Shown here: one piece after another, positions 54,193 through 62,220 of the stretch | Position numbering within the stretch: the first letter of the stretch is position 1 | How the letters are laid out: every line of letters starts with the position of its first letter | The notes under the pieces: generated by a model | The model's input: the letters and a program-made list of their open reading frames with translations, nothing else | Database searches by the model: none | What the model was told of the DNA's origin: nothing | Origin: Citrifermentans bremense R1 | Lineage (GTDB): Bacteria > Desulfobacterota > Desulfuromonadia > Geobacterales > Geobacteraceae | Assembly: GCF_000426865.1 (NCBI RefSeq) | Contig: NZ_AUGE01000010.1 | Coordinates: forward strand, 94,377 to 158,376 | Length of the DNA: 64,000 nucleotides | Direction: 5' to 3' | Position numbers and translations under genes: made by a program

Positions 54193-54858
54193 GTGAGAAT
54201 AAAAGATAAACATGGTGTTCAACAATTCCTGTCTGATTACCCCGGTATGGCTTTACGGCCATGCCGGGATGATCGGACCTTAATGCGGGGTATATTCGAA
54301 TTCCGTGCAGTTCCAGTGAACGGTTCAGAAATATGTGACCAGTATGAGTTAGAGCTAGAGATCCCATCTTCGTTTCCCAAGGCGCTCCCGAAGGTAAAGG
54401 AGGTAGGTGGGAAGATACCAAGGGACGGTGATTTTCATGTCAATTATGACAACACCCTTTGTCTAGGATCCCCCCTAAAGCTCTTCAAAAAAGTTTCGGA
54501 ATGCCCAACCATAGCCGGCTATGCAGCTAAGTGCATTGTCCCTTACTTGTACGCGGTGTCCTATAAGCTTAGACATGGTGGCAGCTTCGTGTTCAGTGAA
54601 CTTGCCCACGGGAAGCAGGGGGTACTTGATGACTATCTGAGATTACTAGATCTGAGGAGTCCTGGTGAGGTACTTGATGCACTTGAACTCCTGGGAATTA
54701 AGCGTCGAATAGCAAATAAGCTTGCCTGTCCCTGTAAGTGCGGGGAACGTTTAGGCTCTTGTAACTACCACAACAAGTTGAACCAGTTCCGAAAGTTGAC
54801 TTCCAGGTCTTGGTTTAAGTCACACCACCGGATGTTAGGTGCTGGAGAGCTTTTATGA
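54193..54858 (+). CDS. E2-like Cap2 (type II-short CBASS) with C-terminal Cys/His cluster
   Basis: A 221-residue protein starting at GTG. Residues 1-130 have an E2-like fold pattern: FPKALPKVKEVGGKIPRDGD then FHVNYDNTLCLGSPL with catalytic Cys90 in a TLCLG context. There is no E1 or JAB domain and no separate cap3 gene, which defines the type II-short CBASS layout. The extra C-terminal segment contains ACPCKCGERLGSCNYH (C179, C181, C183, C190, H193), reminiscent of a SEC-C zinc motif. Cap2 proteins attach the CD-NTase C-terminus to targets and prime it; that role is inferred by homology. Confidence 0.85.
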   Translation: MRIKDKHGVQQFLSDYPGMALRPCRDDRTLMRGIFEFRAVPVNGSEICDQYELELEIPSSFPKALPKVKEVGGKIPRDGDFHVNYDNTLCLGSPLKLFKKVSECPTIAGYAAKCIVPYLYAVSYKLRHGGSFVFSELAHGKQGVLDDYLRLLDLRSPGEVLDALELLGIKRRIANKLACPCKCGERLGSCNYHNKLNQFRKLTSRSWFKSHHRMLGAGELL

Positions 54859-54940
54859 GCCAGTCGCTGGCAACCCGACGTCCAGGAGGCAAGTGGATGG
54901 CCTGTATTGGGCAAGAATAAGGCCGTTCCGTGCACGCATT

Positions 54941-55345
54941 TCACTCCTCCTTCTGTTCAGAGTCTGGGCTGACACATTCTCCCGTTTTCAGTTCAGCTAT
55001 TAACCTCGCCATAAAATCTCGAGTTAGTTCGCACTCCCACAGCAAGATCACCCTCCAGCCAGCGGATTCCAGCGCGACATAATTCAGCTTATCTCTTACT
55101 ACGTTCTTCCCCAACTTTGTTTCCCAATATTCACGCCTGCTTGCTGGCAATTTGGCTTTCCTGCATCCGTGGTGTTGATGCCAAAAGCAGCCATTTACGA
55201 AAATCGCTATTCGACGTGAAGGAAAGATGATGTCGGGGTTGCCAGGCAGGTCTTTTCGATGAATGCGAAACCGTAGTCCGGCTTTATGGAGGGAGGAACG
55301 AACGAAAATTTCGGGCGTAGTATCTTTGGATCTCACTCGGGCCAT
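54941..55345 (-). CDS. vsr: Very short patch repair endonuclease Vsr
   Basis: A 134-residue (minimum) Vsr that nicks beside T:G mismatches arising by deamination of 5-methylcytosine. VRSKDTTPEIFVR starts the conserved region; LPGNPDIIFPSRRIAIFVNG contains the catalytic aspartate, CFWHQHHGC the zinc/metal residues. The frame continues upstream without a stop to 55402 and reads GPTLSRSEIMARVRSK, matching other Vsr N-termini, but has no ATG/GTG/TTG there. A CTG at 55402 with AAAGG nine bases before it is a candidate start. A cytosine methyltransferase gene lies in the same strand 1 kb upstream, the usual partner. Confidence 0.9.
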   Translation of the reverse strand: MARVRSKDTTPEIFVRSSLHKAGLRFRIHRKDLPGNPDIIFPSRRIAIFVNGCFWHQHHGCRKAKLPASRREYWETKLGKNVVRDKLNYVALESAGWRVILLWECELTRDFMARLIAELKTGECVSPDSEQKEE

Positions 55346-55467
55346 AATCTCAGATCTAGAGAGAGTGGGGCCCGAGGATTTTTGTTTATTCTTTCTTTCC
55401 AGTATTTATCCCTTTGATGGGTCGCTGAGAGAGCTTATAGTGCAGAATGGATTTTGAGGCTCAGGCT

Positions 55468-56175
55468 CTACTTCTTCTTTGTCTTTTTTGCTTTCTCCTC
55501 AAGGCCCCGAAGCCGTCTCTCTGCTAAAGCACGTAACCGAATGGCTTGGGTCAGGAGAGTATTTCTCAATCCTTTCTGGACCTGGCGCTCGCTGATAATT
55601 TGAGCAAGCCGTGATAATGTAGCGGCACGACGAGCAATCCGAACGTCAGGATGGTTTCTGATTGCAAAGACCTCGTCCGAAACGACGGTTCCTTTATACG
55701 AACGGGGAATTTCGACCAGTTTGTCGGGTTTTCCAGGTTCCTTCTCGTTCAATACTGCCTTGAAGCTGGATTCATCCCTCAGTTTGATAAAGATCTGGTA
55801 TTCCAATGCGTTGAGAATTTTTTTCGCTGCCGCATCTTTTGAAGTCTTCCCCTCAAGTTCAGGCAATGGCCAAACCTCGATCTGGTAAACTTCAAATGGG
55901 TCTAAAACGTTCATGGCAACTGCATCGGTTCGCTGATTGGTCAAATGCCGTCTGATGCGAGTCCGAATTTTTTCATTCGTCTGTCCTACGTAAATAGGCT
56001 CTTTGTCGTAATCATAGAAGGCGTAAATCCCGAACTGAAAGTTTCCGATCTTCTGTTTCACCTTTGACGCCGGGACTTCGATTTCAGAATCCAAAAACTC
56101 TGTAAGTTTTTGGCGGAGCTCTTCAGTTTCAAAAGGAGGCTTGTGAGTGGCATCAGATTTAGGCGGTCCAGGCAT
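55468..56175 (-). CDS. GIY-YIG nuclease domain protein
   Basis: A 235-residue protein. FQFGIYAFYDYDKEPIYVGQT (about residues 47-67) is the GIY-x-YVG core, with arginines and histidine following in TRIRRHL; a glutamate for metal binding would be in LEYQIFIKL. The second half is basic and helical, ending in KAKKTKKK. Its position between a C5-cytosine methyltransferase and vsr suggests a restriction endonuclease (Eco29kI-type restriction enzymes also use GIY-YIG), forming a Dcm/REase/Vsr set. Target sequence unknown. Confidence 0.75.
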   Translation of the reverse strand: MPGPPKSDATHKPPFETEELRQKLTEFLDSEIEVPASKVKQKIGNFQFGIYAFYDYDKEPIYVGQTNEKIRTRIRRHLTNQRTDAVAMNVLDPFEVYQIEVWPLPELEGKTSKDAAAKKILNALEYQIFIKLRDESSFKAVLNEKEPGKPDKLVEIPRSYKGTVVSDEVFAIRNHPDVRIARRAATLSRLAQIISERQVQKGLRNTLLTQAIRLRALAERRLRGLEEKAKKTKKK

Positions 56176-56306
56176 AACGTACCTTCGCTTTACTTACTAG
56201 GAGATGTTTGCTTGAACCGCCTATTTATCACTTTTTGTTAATTTCAGCAACTTAAAGTTGATCTGATTATCCTCTCCGCAGCAGGCGGGCAGGTTAATCA
56301 GGGAAT

Positions 56307-57476
56307 TCATTCCCCTACAGCAATATCCACCATTCTTTGATTAGCTCTTAAAACGGGTTCAAAAATGTTAGCTGCAAGATGCCTCACTACAGGTACAGCT
56401 ACTCCGTCACCGGCAAGGTGATATGCGTCGTTGTATTTTGTCGGGAGGATATAGCTTTCAGGGAGTCCCATCAACCTGGCCGCTTCACGCGGCGACAGAA
56501 GACGGGTCCGAATTTGCTCACCATCAACAATGATTAAGGTCTGTCTTGATGACCCGCCGGTCGGGGTGCGTAGGCATCCTGCTAGGTCATCAAATCTGAC
56601 CTCCGCTCTCTGCCGTTTCATGCCGTGAGCGTCTTCGCGAGTCCTGCGGTAAATCCCCCCCACCATACGCCTGCCAGCGACTCTGGCCTGCTCTACTTTT
56701 GCTAGGTTCACTTCGTTCATAAGGGAAAGGAGATAGCGGGTTTCGGATGGGGTATTCCATGCAACGCCTTCTGGGTTCTCTTCAATGATGTCTGCAAACC
56801 TAACGCCATGGTGTGTGGGAATCGGTAGGTTCCACCAAATCCAACGCTTCTTTGCCTCAACTGAAAGCTGATCTTGGCCATTGACAAGGGCTTCGGGATG
56901 CCAGGGCATTACAGGCCCTTCTGCAATCAAATCCATGGGAATACCAAGGTCACTTCTGACGCCAACAACGAAAAGGCGCGGTCGCGAATGAGGTAAAAAA
57001 TGTTTGGCATCGATGACCATAGCTCCGAATCTATATTCCGAACCGGAAAATGCTGAACATATCGCAGAGAAGTCACGCCCTTCATTTGACGTGATTGCCC
57101 CATACACATTTTCGAGAATGATCAATTTGGGACCGCGCTCTTCTTCAAGCATCGAGCGCATAAGTTTCCAAAAGGGCCAAAAGGTGCCCGATCTCGTTTG
57201 GTCTTTGGAGGCCCAATGGCCAATACCGATATAGTTGCCGGCAAGAGAAAGGTCCTGGCAAGGGAAGGATGCCCAGGCGAGGTCGGCTTCACCAGGCAAA
57301 AGATTGGTTGTTATCTTGTTGATGTCTTCGACGAAGAGGTCGGAATCACCCCAATTCTGCCGATAACATTTCGCTTTTTTGTCGCTGAAATCATTGGCGA
57401 ATAGACAGTGCCAATTCGACCCCAGACCTGCCCTTGCCATCCCTCCGCCCGCAAAAAATTCGTAAAAACTTGGCAT
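56307..57476 (-). CDS. C5-cytosine DNA methyltransferase
   Basis: A 389-residue m5C methyltransferase. Motif I FFAGGGMARAG (residues 7-17), motif IV SFPCQDLSLAG with catalytic Cys73, motif VI ILENVYG, motif VIII QRAEVRF and motif X GDGVAVPVVRHLA are all present, so it should be active. The target-recognition region between VIII and IX is of normal size. It is followed by GIY-YIG nuclease and vsr genes in the same direction. Confidence 0.93.
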   Translation of the reverse strand: MPSFYEFFAGGGMARAGLGSNWHCLFANDFSDKKAKCYRQNWGDSDLFVEDINKITTNLLPGEADLAWASFPCQDLSLAGNYIGIGHWASKDQTRSGTFWPFWKLMRSMLEEERGPKLIILENVYGAITSNEGRDFSAICSAFSGSEYRFGAMVIDAKHFLPHSRPRLFVVGVRSDLGIPMDLIAEGPVMPWHPEALVNGQDQLSVEAKKRWIWWNLPIPTHHGVRFADIIEENPEGVAWNTPSETRYLLSLMNEVNLAKVEQARVAGRRMVGGIYRRTREDAHGMKRQRAEVRFDDLAGCLRTPTGGSSRQTLIIVDGEQIRTRLLSPREAARLMGLPESYILPTKYNDAYHLAGDGVAVPVVRHLAANIFEPVLRANQRMVDIAVGE

Positions 57477-57577
57477 AATACACCCCTAGTGAACATTTGT
57501 ATAATATAGAATGTTAGGTCCAGCAACAACTATTAACGTTTTACATAAAAATGGACGTACATACCGCTGCACCCACA

Positions 57578-57766
57578 TCACTCGTCATCATCAACTTCTG
57601 ACTCTGGGTAGCACTTTTCACAGAGCCAGACACTTGTGCAGTAGGGCTCTTCAAATATGGCCACCATCTCAGGGTAAATCTTCAGGGTGCCGCACTTGTG
57701 ACACTTTTCACCACTTGCTCCTAGCTTTGCTCGCTCAAAAGCTGTTTCCTGACGAAAATCGCTCAC
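57578..57766 (-). CDS. Small zinc-ribbon protein
   Basis: A 62-residue protein with a GTG start at 57766 whose first bases overlap the stop of the DUF6471 gene (GTGA), so the two are translationally coupled; a longer frame reaches 57811 but overlaps the upstream gene by 49 bp. Two CxxC pairs, EKCHKCGTL and VWLCEKCYPE, 24-28 residues apart form a probable zinc ribbon; the C-terminus is acidic (ESEVDDDE). Family not recognised. Confidence 0.65.
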   Translation of the reverse strand: MSDFRQETAFERAKLGASGEKCHKCGTLKIYPEMVAIFEEPYCTSVWLCEKCYPESEVDDDE

Positions 57767-58035
57767 ACACCCTCCAGCTTCCCGATACTGTTTATTTCGA
57801 TTTTTTCGCATCCAATAACCCTAAGGCATTGGAGGAAAAACCCGGCACCGAAGCTGCCGCGGCTCAATTTGCAGTCGACGCTGGCTTTGGTCGTTTCAAG
57901 TCCAGAAGAGGACAGCCGGTCAGCGAGTTCCTGGTGACCTATCCCTCGTAGTGCAAGCTCTGCCTTCAAGATGCCCTTTGCTTTGGCGTTGAATTCCGCT
58001 TCTGGGGTTAATTTATTCGATCGGTCAGTAGCCAA
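57763..58035 (-). CDS. DUF6471 family protein (HTH-like)
   Basis: A 90-residue protein starting at TTG 58035 with GGTGGG upstream. AKGILKAELALRGIGHQELA followed by LSRGSFGAGFFLQCLRVIGC matches DUF6471, a family resembling Cro/CI helix-turn-helix proteins. It may bind the 22-bp palindrome that lies 14 bp upstream, autoregulating the methyltransferase genes; this is inference. It is the first gene of the zinc-ribbon/Dcm/GIY-YIG/vsr run. Confidence 0.7.
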   Translation of the reverse strand: MATDRSNKLTPEAEFNAKAKGILKAELALRGIGHQELADRLSSSGLETTKASVDCKLSRGSFGAGFFLQCLRVIGCEKIEINSIGKLEGV

Positions 58036-58049
58036 AACGCACCCACCAA

Positions 58050-58071
58050 TTATTATATTTGCAAATATAAT
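58050..58071. promoter_or_regulatory. 22-bp perfect palindrome upstream of the DUF6471 gene
   Basis: The arms TATTATATTTG and CAAATATAATA are perfectly complementary. It contains TATAAT on both strands, so an operator overlapping the -10 element of a minus-strand promoter is likely. It lies 14 bp before the TTG start. Confidence 0.7.
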
Positions 58072-58622
58072 ATCACATTTGATAGTTATACTCCAGATAT
58101 TTATCCAAAATTGCAGTGTAGGGGAGGACGAGACGCACTACGCGTACCAGGATCAAGCTGGATGTGAACTGAACTGAACGGGCAAGTACGCTTGGGGTTC
58201 GAAGTGGCCGCCCCACCTAGCCACGCACTCCTAGGCAGAACACTTGGCCGAGTACCGTCTGGTCAGGCAGCTGTCTTTGGCGGAAAGCACAGAAGATCCA
58301 GGGGAGACAGGCTCGGATCCATGAGAAGCGGGGTAGTGTCAGCAAAGGGAAACGGTAGGGTTGAAGTTGTTGTTAAGCGCCACTCAAAACTGCTAACGTT
58401 TTAAAGTAAACACACAGTAATCAACCGGTGCGACAGGATATGTCATGGTGTGTGGCGCTGAAGTCTGTATTTTTCAGGTAAAATTTATGAGGAAGAAGGG
58501 AAGAGAAAAGGGAGGCGGGGACGTCTTCATTATCGTTGACAGGGCCGTTTTACCTTATATACCCCCCACTCCTGCCAGTGGAGTGGGGGGAACTACTCTT
58601 TGCGACGATTTCGTTTAGCTAT
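58072..58622. other. Gene-free 550 bp between the Dcm and Z1 blocks, with a GC hairpin
   Basis: No convincing gene: a 70-codon plus-strand frame at 58192-58404 has no Shine-Dalgarno and reads as arginine/glycine-rich. A stable 11-bp stem CCCCCCACTCC / GGAGTGGGGGG (58562-58572 with 58580-58590) with a 7-nt loop lies just after the end of the Z1 gene and may act as its terminator, though no T run follows. Confidence 0.55.
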
Positions 58623-60749
58623 CTAATCTGTTGCAACTTTTGTTGCGAAAATACACGGCTCGACAGTCCCTGGTGCAGCTAGTATGGGCCACCAAAATTT
58701 GTATCCAGACCAACCCAAAGCAGCCGTGCCTTCTTGCTGGAGAAGGATCAGCGCTGGTTTCGACCTGTTTGGGTCCTGCACTAATCGGCGAATTTCTCCG
58801 CCACCGAGAATGGAAAGGCCAGATTTGTCGCCCGATCGCTCTCTGGAAAGTTTACGTCCTGTCTCCGCCAATAACAGCACTTTCCCATCGCCACCGTCTC
58901 TCACATCCGAGTAATAGTCCAATAATCCACGCATGGCATCCCACTCGAATTCAGCGTCAGGAAAAACAAGGGTGCCGGTTATAACGTCTATAATATCGAG
59001 TGCTGTTTGGCGTTCTATTTCTATAAAAGCCTTGGCATCTAAGGCCGCACTCGGAACGAGATCATTCAATCTAGTTTGAGCAGCCTTCATATTGCGGCCT
59101 GAAATGGTCTGAAACCCGGTAGGTAAATATAAGCCGCTCGGCCTTACCGCCACGACGTTGCTTAGAAGAACCTTATTGGGTGCGCAAGGGCGCACCCGGT
59201 GATTGGAATCAGCTTGAATAAAGACGACCCCTTGTTCGTTAGCTCCGCTAGCGAATGCTTCACGCAAGGCATTCTCAAATTCATTGATTGAGTATAGTCG
59301 ATCATAAACATCGCGAGATGTATAAAACCGCGTCACGGCAAGATCGCGGCGATCACGGTTGCCATACATACGTGAATGCTGTAAGACGGTGTCAGCCTGC
59401 ATTGTTTGAGGGTTCCGACCATAATAAAAAGTCAACAAATTTGGGATAGTGATACCTCGGTCGAGGATGCTACCCCCCACAAATATGTTGAAAGGAGTTC
59501 TTAATTTGAGCTCGGCTTTATCGTCCAGGAGCGCCAATACATCTTTATCAGAATTCACGGTTTCTTTTACCACGTCATCTGCTTCAAGGGCCTCTATAAA
59601 ACTCTCGAACGCCTCGGATTTGCATGGCAACCGTCCTCGGTCGGCTTCGATCGATGCGCTGAGGTCCGCAAACGCTGCGTCGAAGAGCGGGTTAAGGGTA
59701 TCTGGCTGATTGACGGCTGCGCTGTTGATCGCCGCGAAAACCCACTCTATTACCTGATTTTGCCATGCATGAGCTGCTTTTTGAGTGTCGTTGTGAATTA
59801 TCATGGCGTACTTGCGCTTTCTCTCGCCAGCCTCTGCTTGTTGCCAGCGGCGTATTACTACTCCAAGAACAAAAGTAATGATTGCACGGACCAAGCCTCT
59901 AGTGTTCGGAGAAGTAAGCACCCGGTCCGGGTGGATTCGGCGTTGATCTGGTCTTCGGAGAGCATTCTGCTCATCGCGCGTAACTTCGCTAACAAGATAA
60001 GCTCGCGGGTCTTCTAGATCCCGTCCAATGAAATAGTCATCTCCTCCAACGTAGCCACCATGGATCGGCAACAACTCCGTGAATGCCGGTCTTTTTGGCT
60101 TAAAAACATAACCCGTCTCATAGCCTTCAGGCTGAAGGTATAAAGAATATGGCGTTGCGGTGACCTGAAGAAATGCAATATTGTTTACAAGGCGACGAAG
60201 ATCGTCCATTTGTTCTGCTATCTTGCCTTGTTCGACATCCACAGATCCCTTAGTTCGAACAAAACGTACACTTGCGAGATCCGCTTCGTCATCTACCAAG
60301 AGAACTTTCCGATTTTTGAGATCGGGGTAATCTTCTCGAAAGAATTCCGTGAGCCGGCGTAAATTATCCACTTGTTTTTTTGCCACAATTACGAGCTTTC
60401 GCTGTAGTTCACTTCTGGTCAATCTCCCAGGCTGCTTCATAATGTCAAAAACAAGAAAATGGTCATCTTCGATGAGCGTCTGGAAGTCGTTATTCAGCCG
60501 GGCCACTGTCTGTGCTGAAAGGGTCTTAGTCCCCTTGGTCAACACAACACTAATATCAAAACCGCGGTCAAAAGCTCGGGCTATTACGCCCACAAAAGCG
60601 CGGGTCTTTCCAGACTGTATTTTTCCAAGAAGCATACCAGGACGATCACCGGTAGTGGCGGTGTCTTCCAGTTGATTTACAACACGCTCAATGCATGCAG
60701 CTAACTCATCATCATCTCTACGGCTGTCTCGAAGTTGCGAGTAAAACAT
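58623..60749 (-). CDS. Z1-domain superfamily 2 ATPase
   Basis: A 708-residue protein; AGGAGGAG precedes the ATG at 60749. N-terminal helicase-like motifs are LLGKIQSGKTRAFVGVIAR (Walker A), KVLLVDDEADLASV (DEAD-like Walker B) and FLQVTATPYSLYLQ (motif III). The Z1 domain follows: FNIFVGGSILDRGITIPNLL and TVLQHSRMYGNRDRR, the conserved GG-x-x-LxRG and Q-x-x-R(M/W)-x-G. Z1 proteins occur in restriction-like systems with cytosine methylases, Vsr-like nucleases and HATPases. Here it is last in a three-gene operon with ParA-like and unknown proteins. Slightly shorter than typical Z1 proteins. Confidence 0.85.
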   Translation of the reverse strand: MFYSQLRDSRRDDDELAACIERVVNQLEDTATTGDRPGMLLGKIQSGKTRAFVGVIARAFDRGFDISVVLTKGTKTLSAQTVARLNNDFQTLIEDDHFLVFDIMKQPGRLTRSELQRKLVIVAKKQVDNLRRLTEFFREDYPDLKNRKVLLVDDEADLASVRFVRTKGSVDVEQGKIAEQMDDLRRLVNNIAFLQVTATPYSLYLQPEGYETGYVFKPKRPAFTELLPIHGGYVGGDDYFIGRDLEDPRAYLVSEVTRDEQNALRRPDQRRIHPDRVLTSPNTRGLVRAIITFVLGVVIRRWQQAEAGERKRKYAMIIHNDTQKAAHAWQNQVIEWVFAAINSAAVNQPDTLNPLFDAAFADLSASIEADRGRLPCKSEAFESFIEALEADDVVKETVNSDKDVLALLDDKAELKLRTPFNIFVGGSILDRGITIPNLLTFYYGRNPQTMQADTVLQHSRMYGNRDRRDLAVTRFYTSRDVYDRLYSINEFENALREAFASGANEQGVVFIQADSNHRVRPCAPNKVLLSNVVAVRPSGLYLPTGFQTISGRNMKAAQTRLNDLVPSAALDAKAFIEIERQTALDIIDVITGTLVFPDAEFEWDAMRGLLDYYSDVRDGGDGKVLLLAETGRKLSRERSGDKSGLSILGGGEIRRLVQDPNRSKPALILLQQEGTAALGWSGYKFWWPILAAPGTVEPCIFATKVATD

Positions 60750-60781
60750 GTACTCCTCCTAGTGGAAACGATGGCTTGGGT

Positions 60782-61177
60782 TCAGTCTTCGCGGAACGCA
60801 TCACCTTTTGTCGCGCGTAACAACGCAAGTTCAACGATTCGATCGACGACGCGGTTAGTGTCCTTCCATTTCATCACGAGCTTGCCGGGGTCCATGCCAT
60901 ATTGCGCGACAATATCGCGCAGTTGGTCAAGAGTGAGCGTGCAGATTTTTGATCGAAGTGTACCCTCTCCCTGACGGGCCAGCTCCACTGGATCAAGCAC
61001 AGCGGCGGTACGCCTTCCGCCTCGTTGGGTTGTCTTCATGCCTACGCTCGGTCGTCGTACATCCTGCGAAGCATCGATGCCAAGTGCTCGCTCAACGTTT
61101 GCACGAAAAGCTAAGTTTTTGTCGGACTCCTCTATGATGACAGAAACGAGAGCGGAAAGTCTTTGTTTGAGAGTCAT
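60782..61177 (-). CDS. Unknown protein between ParA-like and Z1 genes
   Basis: A 131-residue protein whose ATG overlaps the stop of the ParA-like gene (ATGA at 61174-61177), so the pair is translationally coupled. Two helical regions (LKQRLSALVSVIIEESDKNL; LDQLRDIVAQYGMDPGKLVM) flank a basic Gly/Arg linker. The C-terminal third resembles a SAP-like or helix-extension DNA-binding region only vaguely. A ParB-like adaptor role is conceivable but not supported by motifs. Confidence 0.65.
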   Translation of the reverse strand: MTLKQRLSALVSVIIEESDKNLAFRANVERALGIDASQDVRRPSVGMKTTQRGGRRTAAVLDPVELARQGEGTLRSKICTLTLDQLRDIVAQYGMDPGKLVMKWKDTNRVVDRIVELALLRATKGDAFRED

Positions 61178-62220
61178 TCGTCTATCTCCAGTTTCTTAAG
61201 GAGTTCCCTCGCTAGATCGACGTATCGATCTGCCAGATCTCCATATCCATATTTCTGTTTAAGTGTCCGCCTTCCACTTTGAAATTCAGCGGCGGCTGCA
61301 ATCTGATCTGCCTGACGAATCACGGTATCAAAAACGTGCGGGTCGTTTTCCTTACGAAGATTGCCGGAAACGTTCAGATGGGTTGTTGAATTCGCCTGGA
61401 ACTTTGTGATAACGATGCCGAGTGGTGTGATTTCCTCTGCAATCTCACGGGAGAAGTTACGCACCCGCTTGACGATCTGTGGGATACCGTAGGTAGACAG
61501 GACGTCAGGCACGGTTGGGATAAGATATCCTTCAGAGATACGAAGCCCGTTGAGCGTGATGATGCCCAGGTTTGGAGGGCAATCCACCAGCACCAGATCG
61601 TACTCGTCCAGCTTTGTTTTAACAGCGAGACGTAGCAAATCAATCGGTGTTACTGAATAGAATTGACCGGTAGGGGCGCTGGCGAGTTTGTCCTGAACGT
61701 CTATCAGGTCGAGGCTGGACGGCAGAAGATCAACTTTTTCAGCTCCCTGCACATCAGACACCTCCCGTTGTAAGGTTTTCTCCAAATTGAACCTTTTGTC
61801 ATGTGGCTCTAGAGCGTCCTGGAACAATGTTGCGAGAGTGTAACCGTTTTCATTGAGCTTTTTCCAGCGGGCTTCCCCGAGCAGCATGACAGTGGCATTG
61901 GTCTGAGGGTCCAGATCGATTACTAAAACGCGTTTGCCGAACCGAGCGGCGAGCGTTTCAGCCAGAGCAACTGTGGTCGTCGTCTTTGCGACGCCACCCT
62001 TTAGATTGATGAGGGAAACGACACGAGCCATTGGAAAATTCCTCCTTCTAAGCCAGCCTTGGATTTGTCTAAGCCGAAAGACCGGCCCCGCACGGAGATC
62101 TGCAACAGGCTTCGGGAAATCAGGGAAACGTGCGCGCCAATTGGCCACTGCTTGCCGAGATACTCCTGCCAGTTCAGCAATCTCATTAATACCAACTAAA
62201 TCGTCGTCAAGAAGAGCCAC
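61174..62220 (-). CDS. HTH-ParA fusion ATPase
   Basis: A 348-residue protein. GTG 62220 with AAGGA seven bases upstream was chosen; TTG 62241 would add seven residues. The first 60 residues form a winged HTH of the MerR/excisionase kind (INEIAELAGVSRQAVANWRA followed by FRLRQIQGWLRRR). A ParA domain follows: deviant Walker A LKGGVAKTTTTVALAE, VIDLDPQTNATV (Walker A'), and YDLVLVDCPPNLGIITLNG (Walker B). ParA proteins with fused DNA-binding domains partition plasmids; here it heads an operon with an unknown protein and a Z1 ATPase in a chromosome-located element. Role is open. Confidence 0.85.
   Translation of the reverse strand: MALLDDDLVGINEIAELAGVSRQAVANWRARFPDFPKPVADLRAGPVFRLRQIQGWLRRRNFPMARVVSLINLKGGVAKTTTTVALAETLAARFGKRVLVIDLDPQTNATVMLLGEARWKKLNENGYTLATLFQDALEPHDKRFNLEKTLQREVSDVQGAEKVDLLPSSLDLIDVQDKLASAPTGQFYSVTPIDLLRLAVKTKLDEYDLVLVDCPPNLGIITLNGLRISEGYLIPTVPDVLSTYGIPQIVKRVRNFSREIAEEITPLGIVITKFQANSTTHLNVSGNLRKENDPHVFDTVIRQADQIAAAAEFQSGRRTLKQKYGYGDLADRYVDLARELLKKLEIDE

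Noticed and set aside
58192..58404. A 70-codon plus frame
   Set aside because: No Shine-Dalgarno, low-complexity Arg/Gly-rich translation, no neighbours to support it.
61174..62220. A plasmid partition locus (ParA with ParB)
   Set aside because: The neighbour lacks ParB motifs, and no parS-like repeats or replication gene were seen; an operon with a Z1 ATPase fits a defence or element-specific role better.
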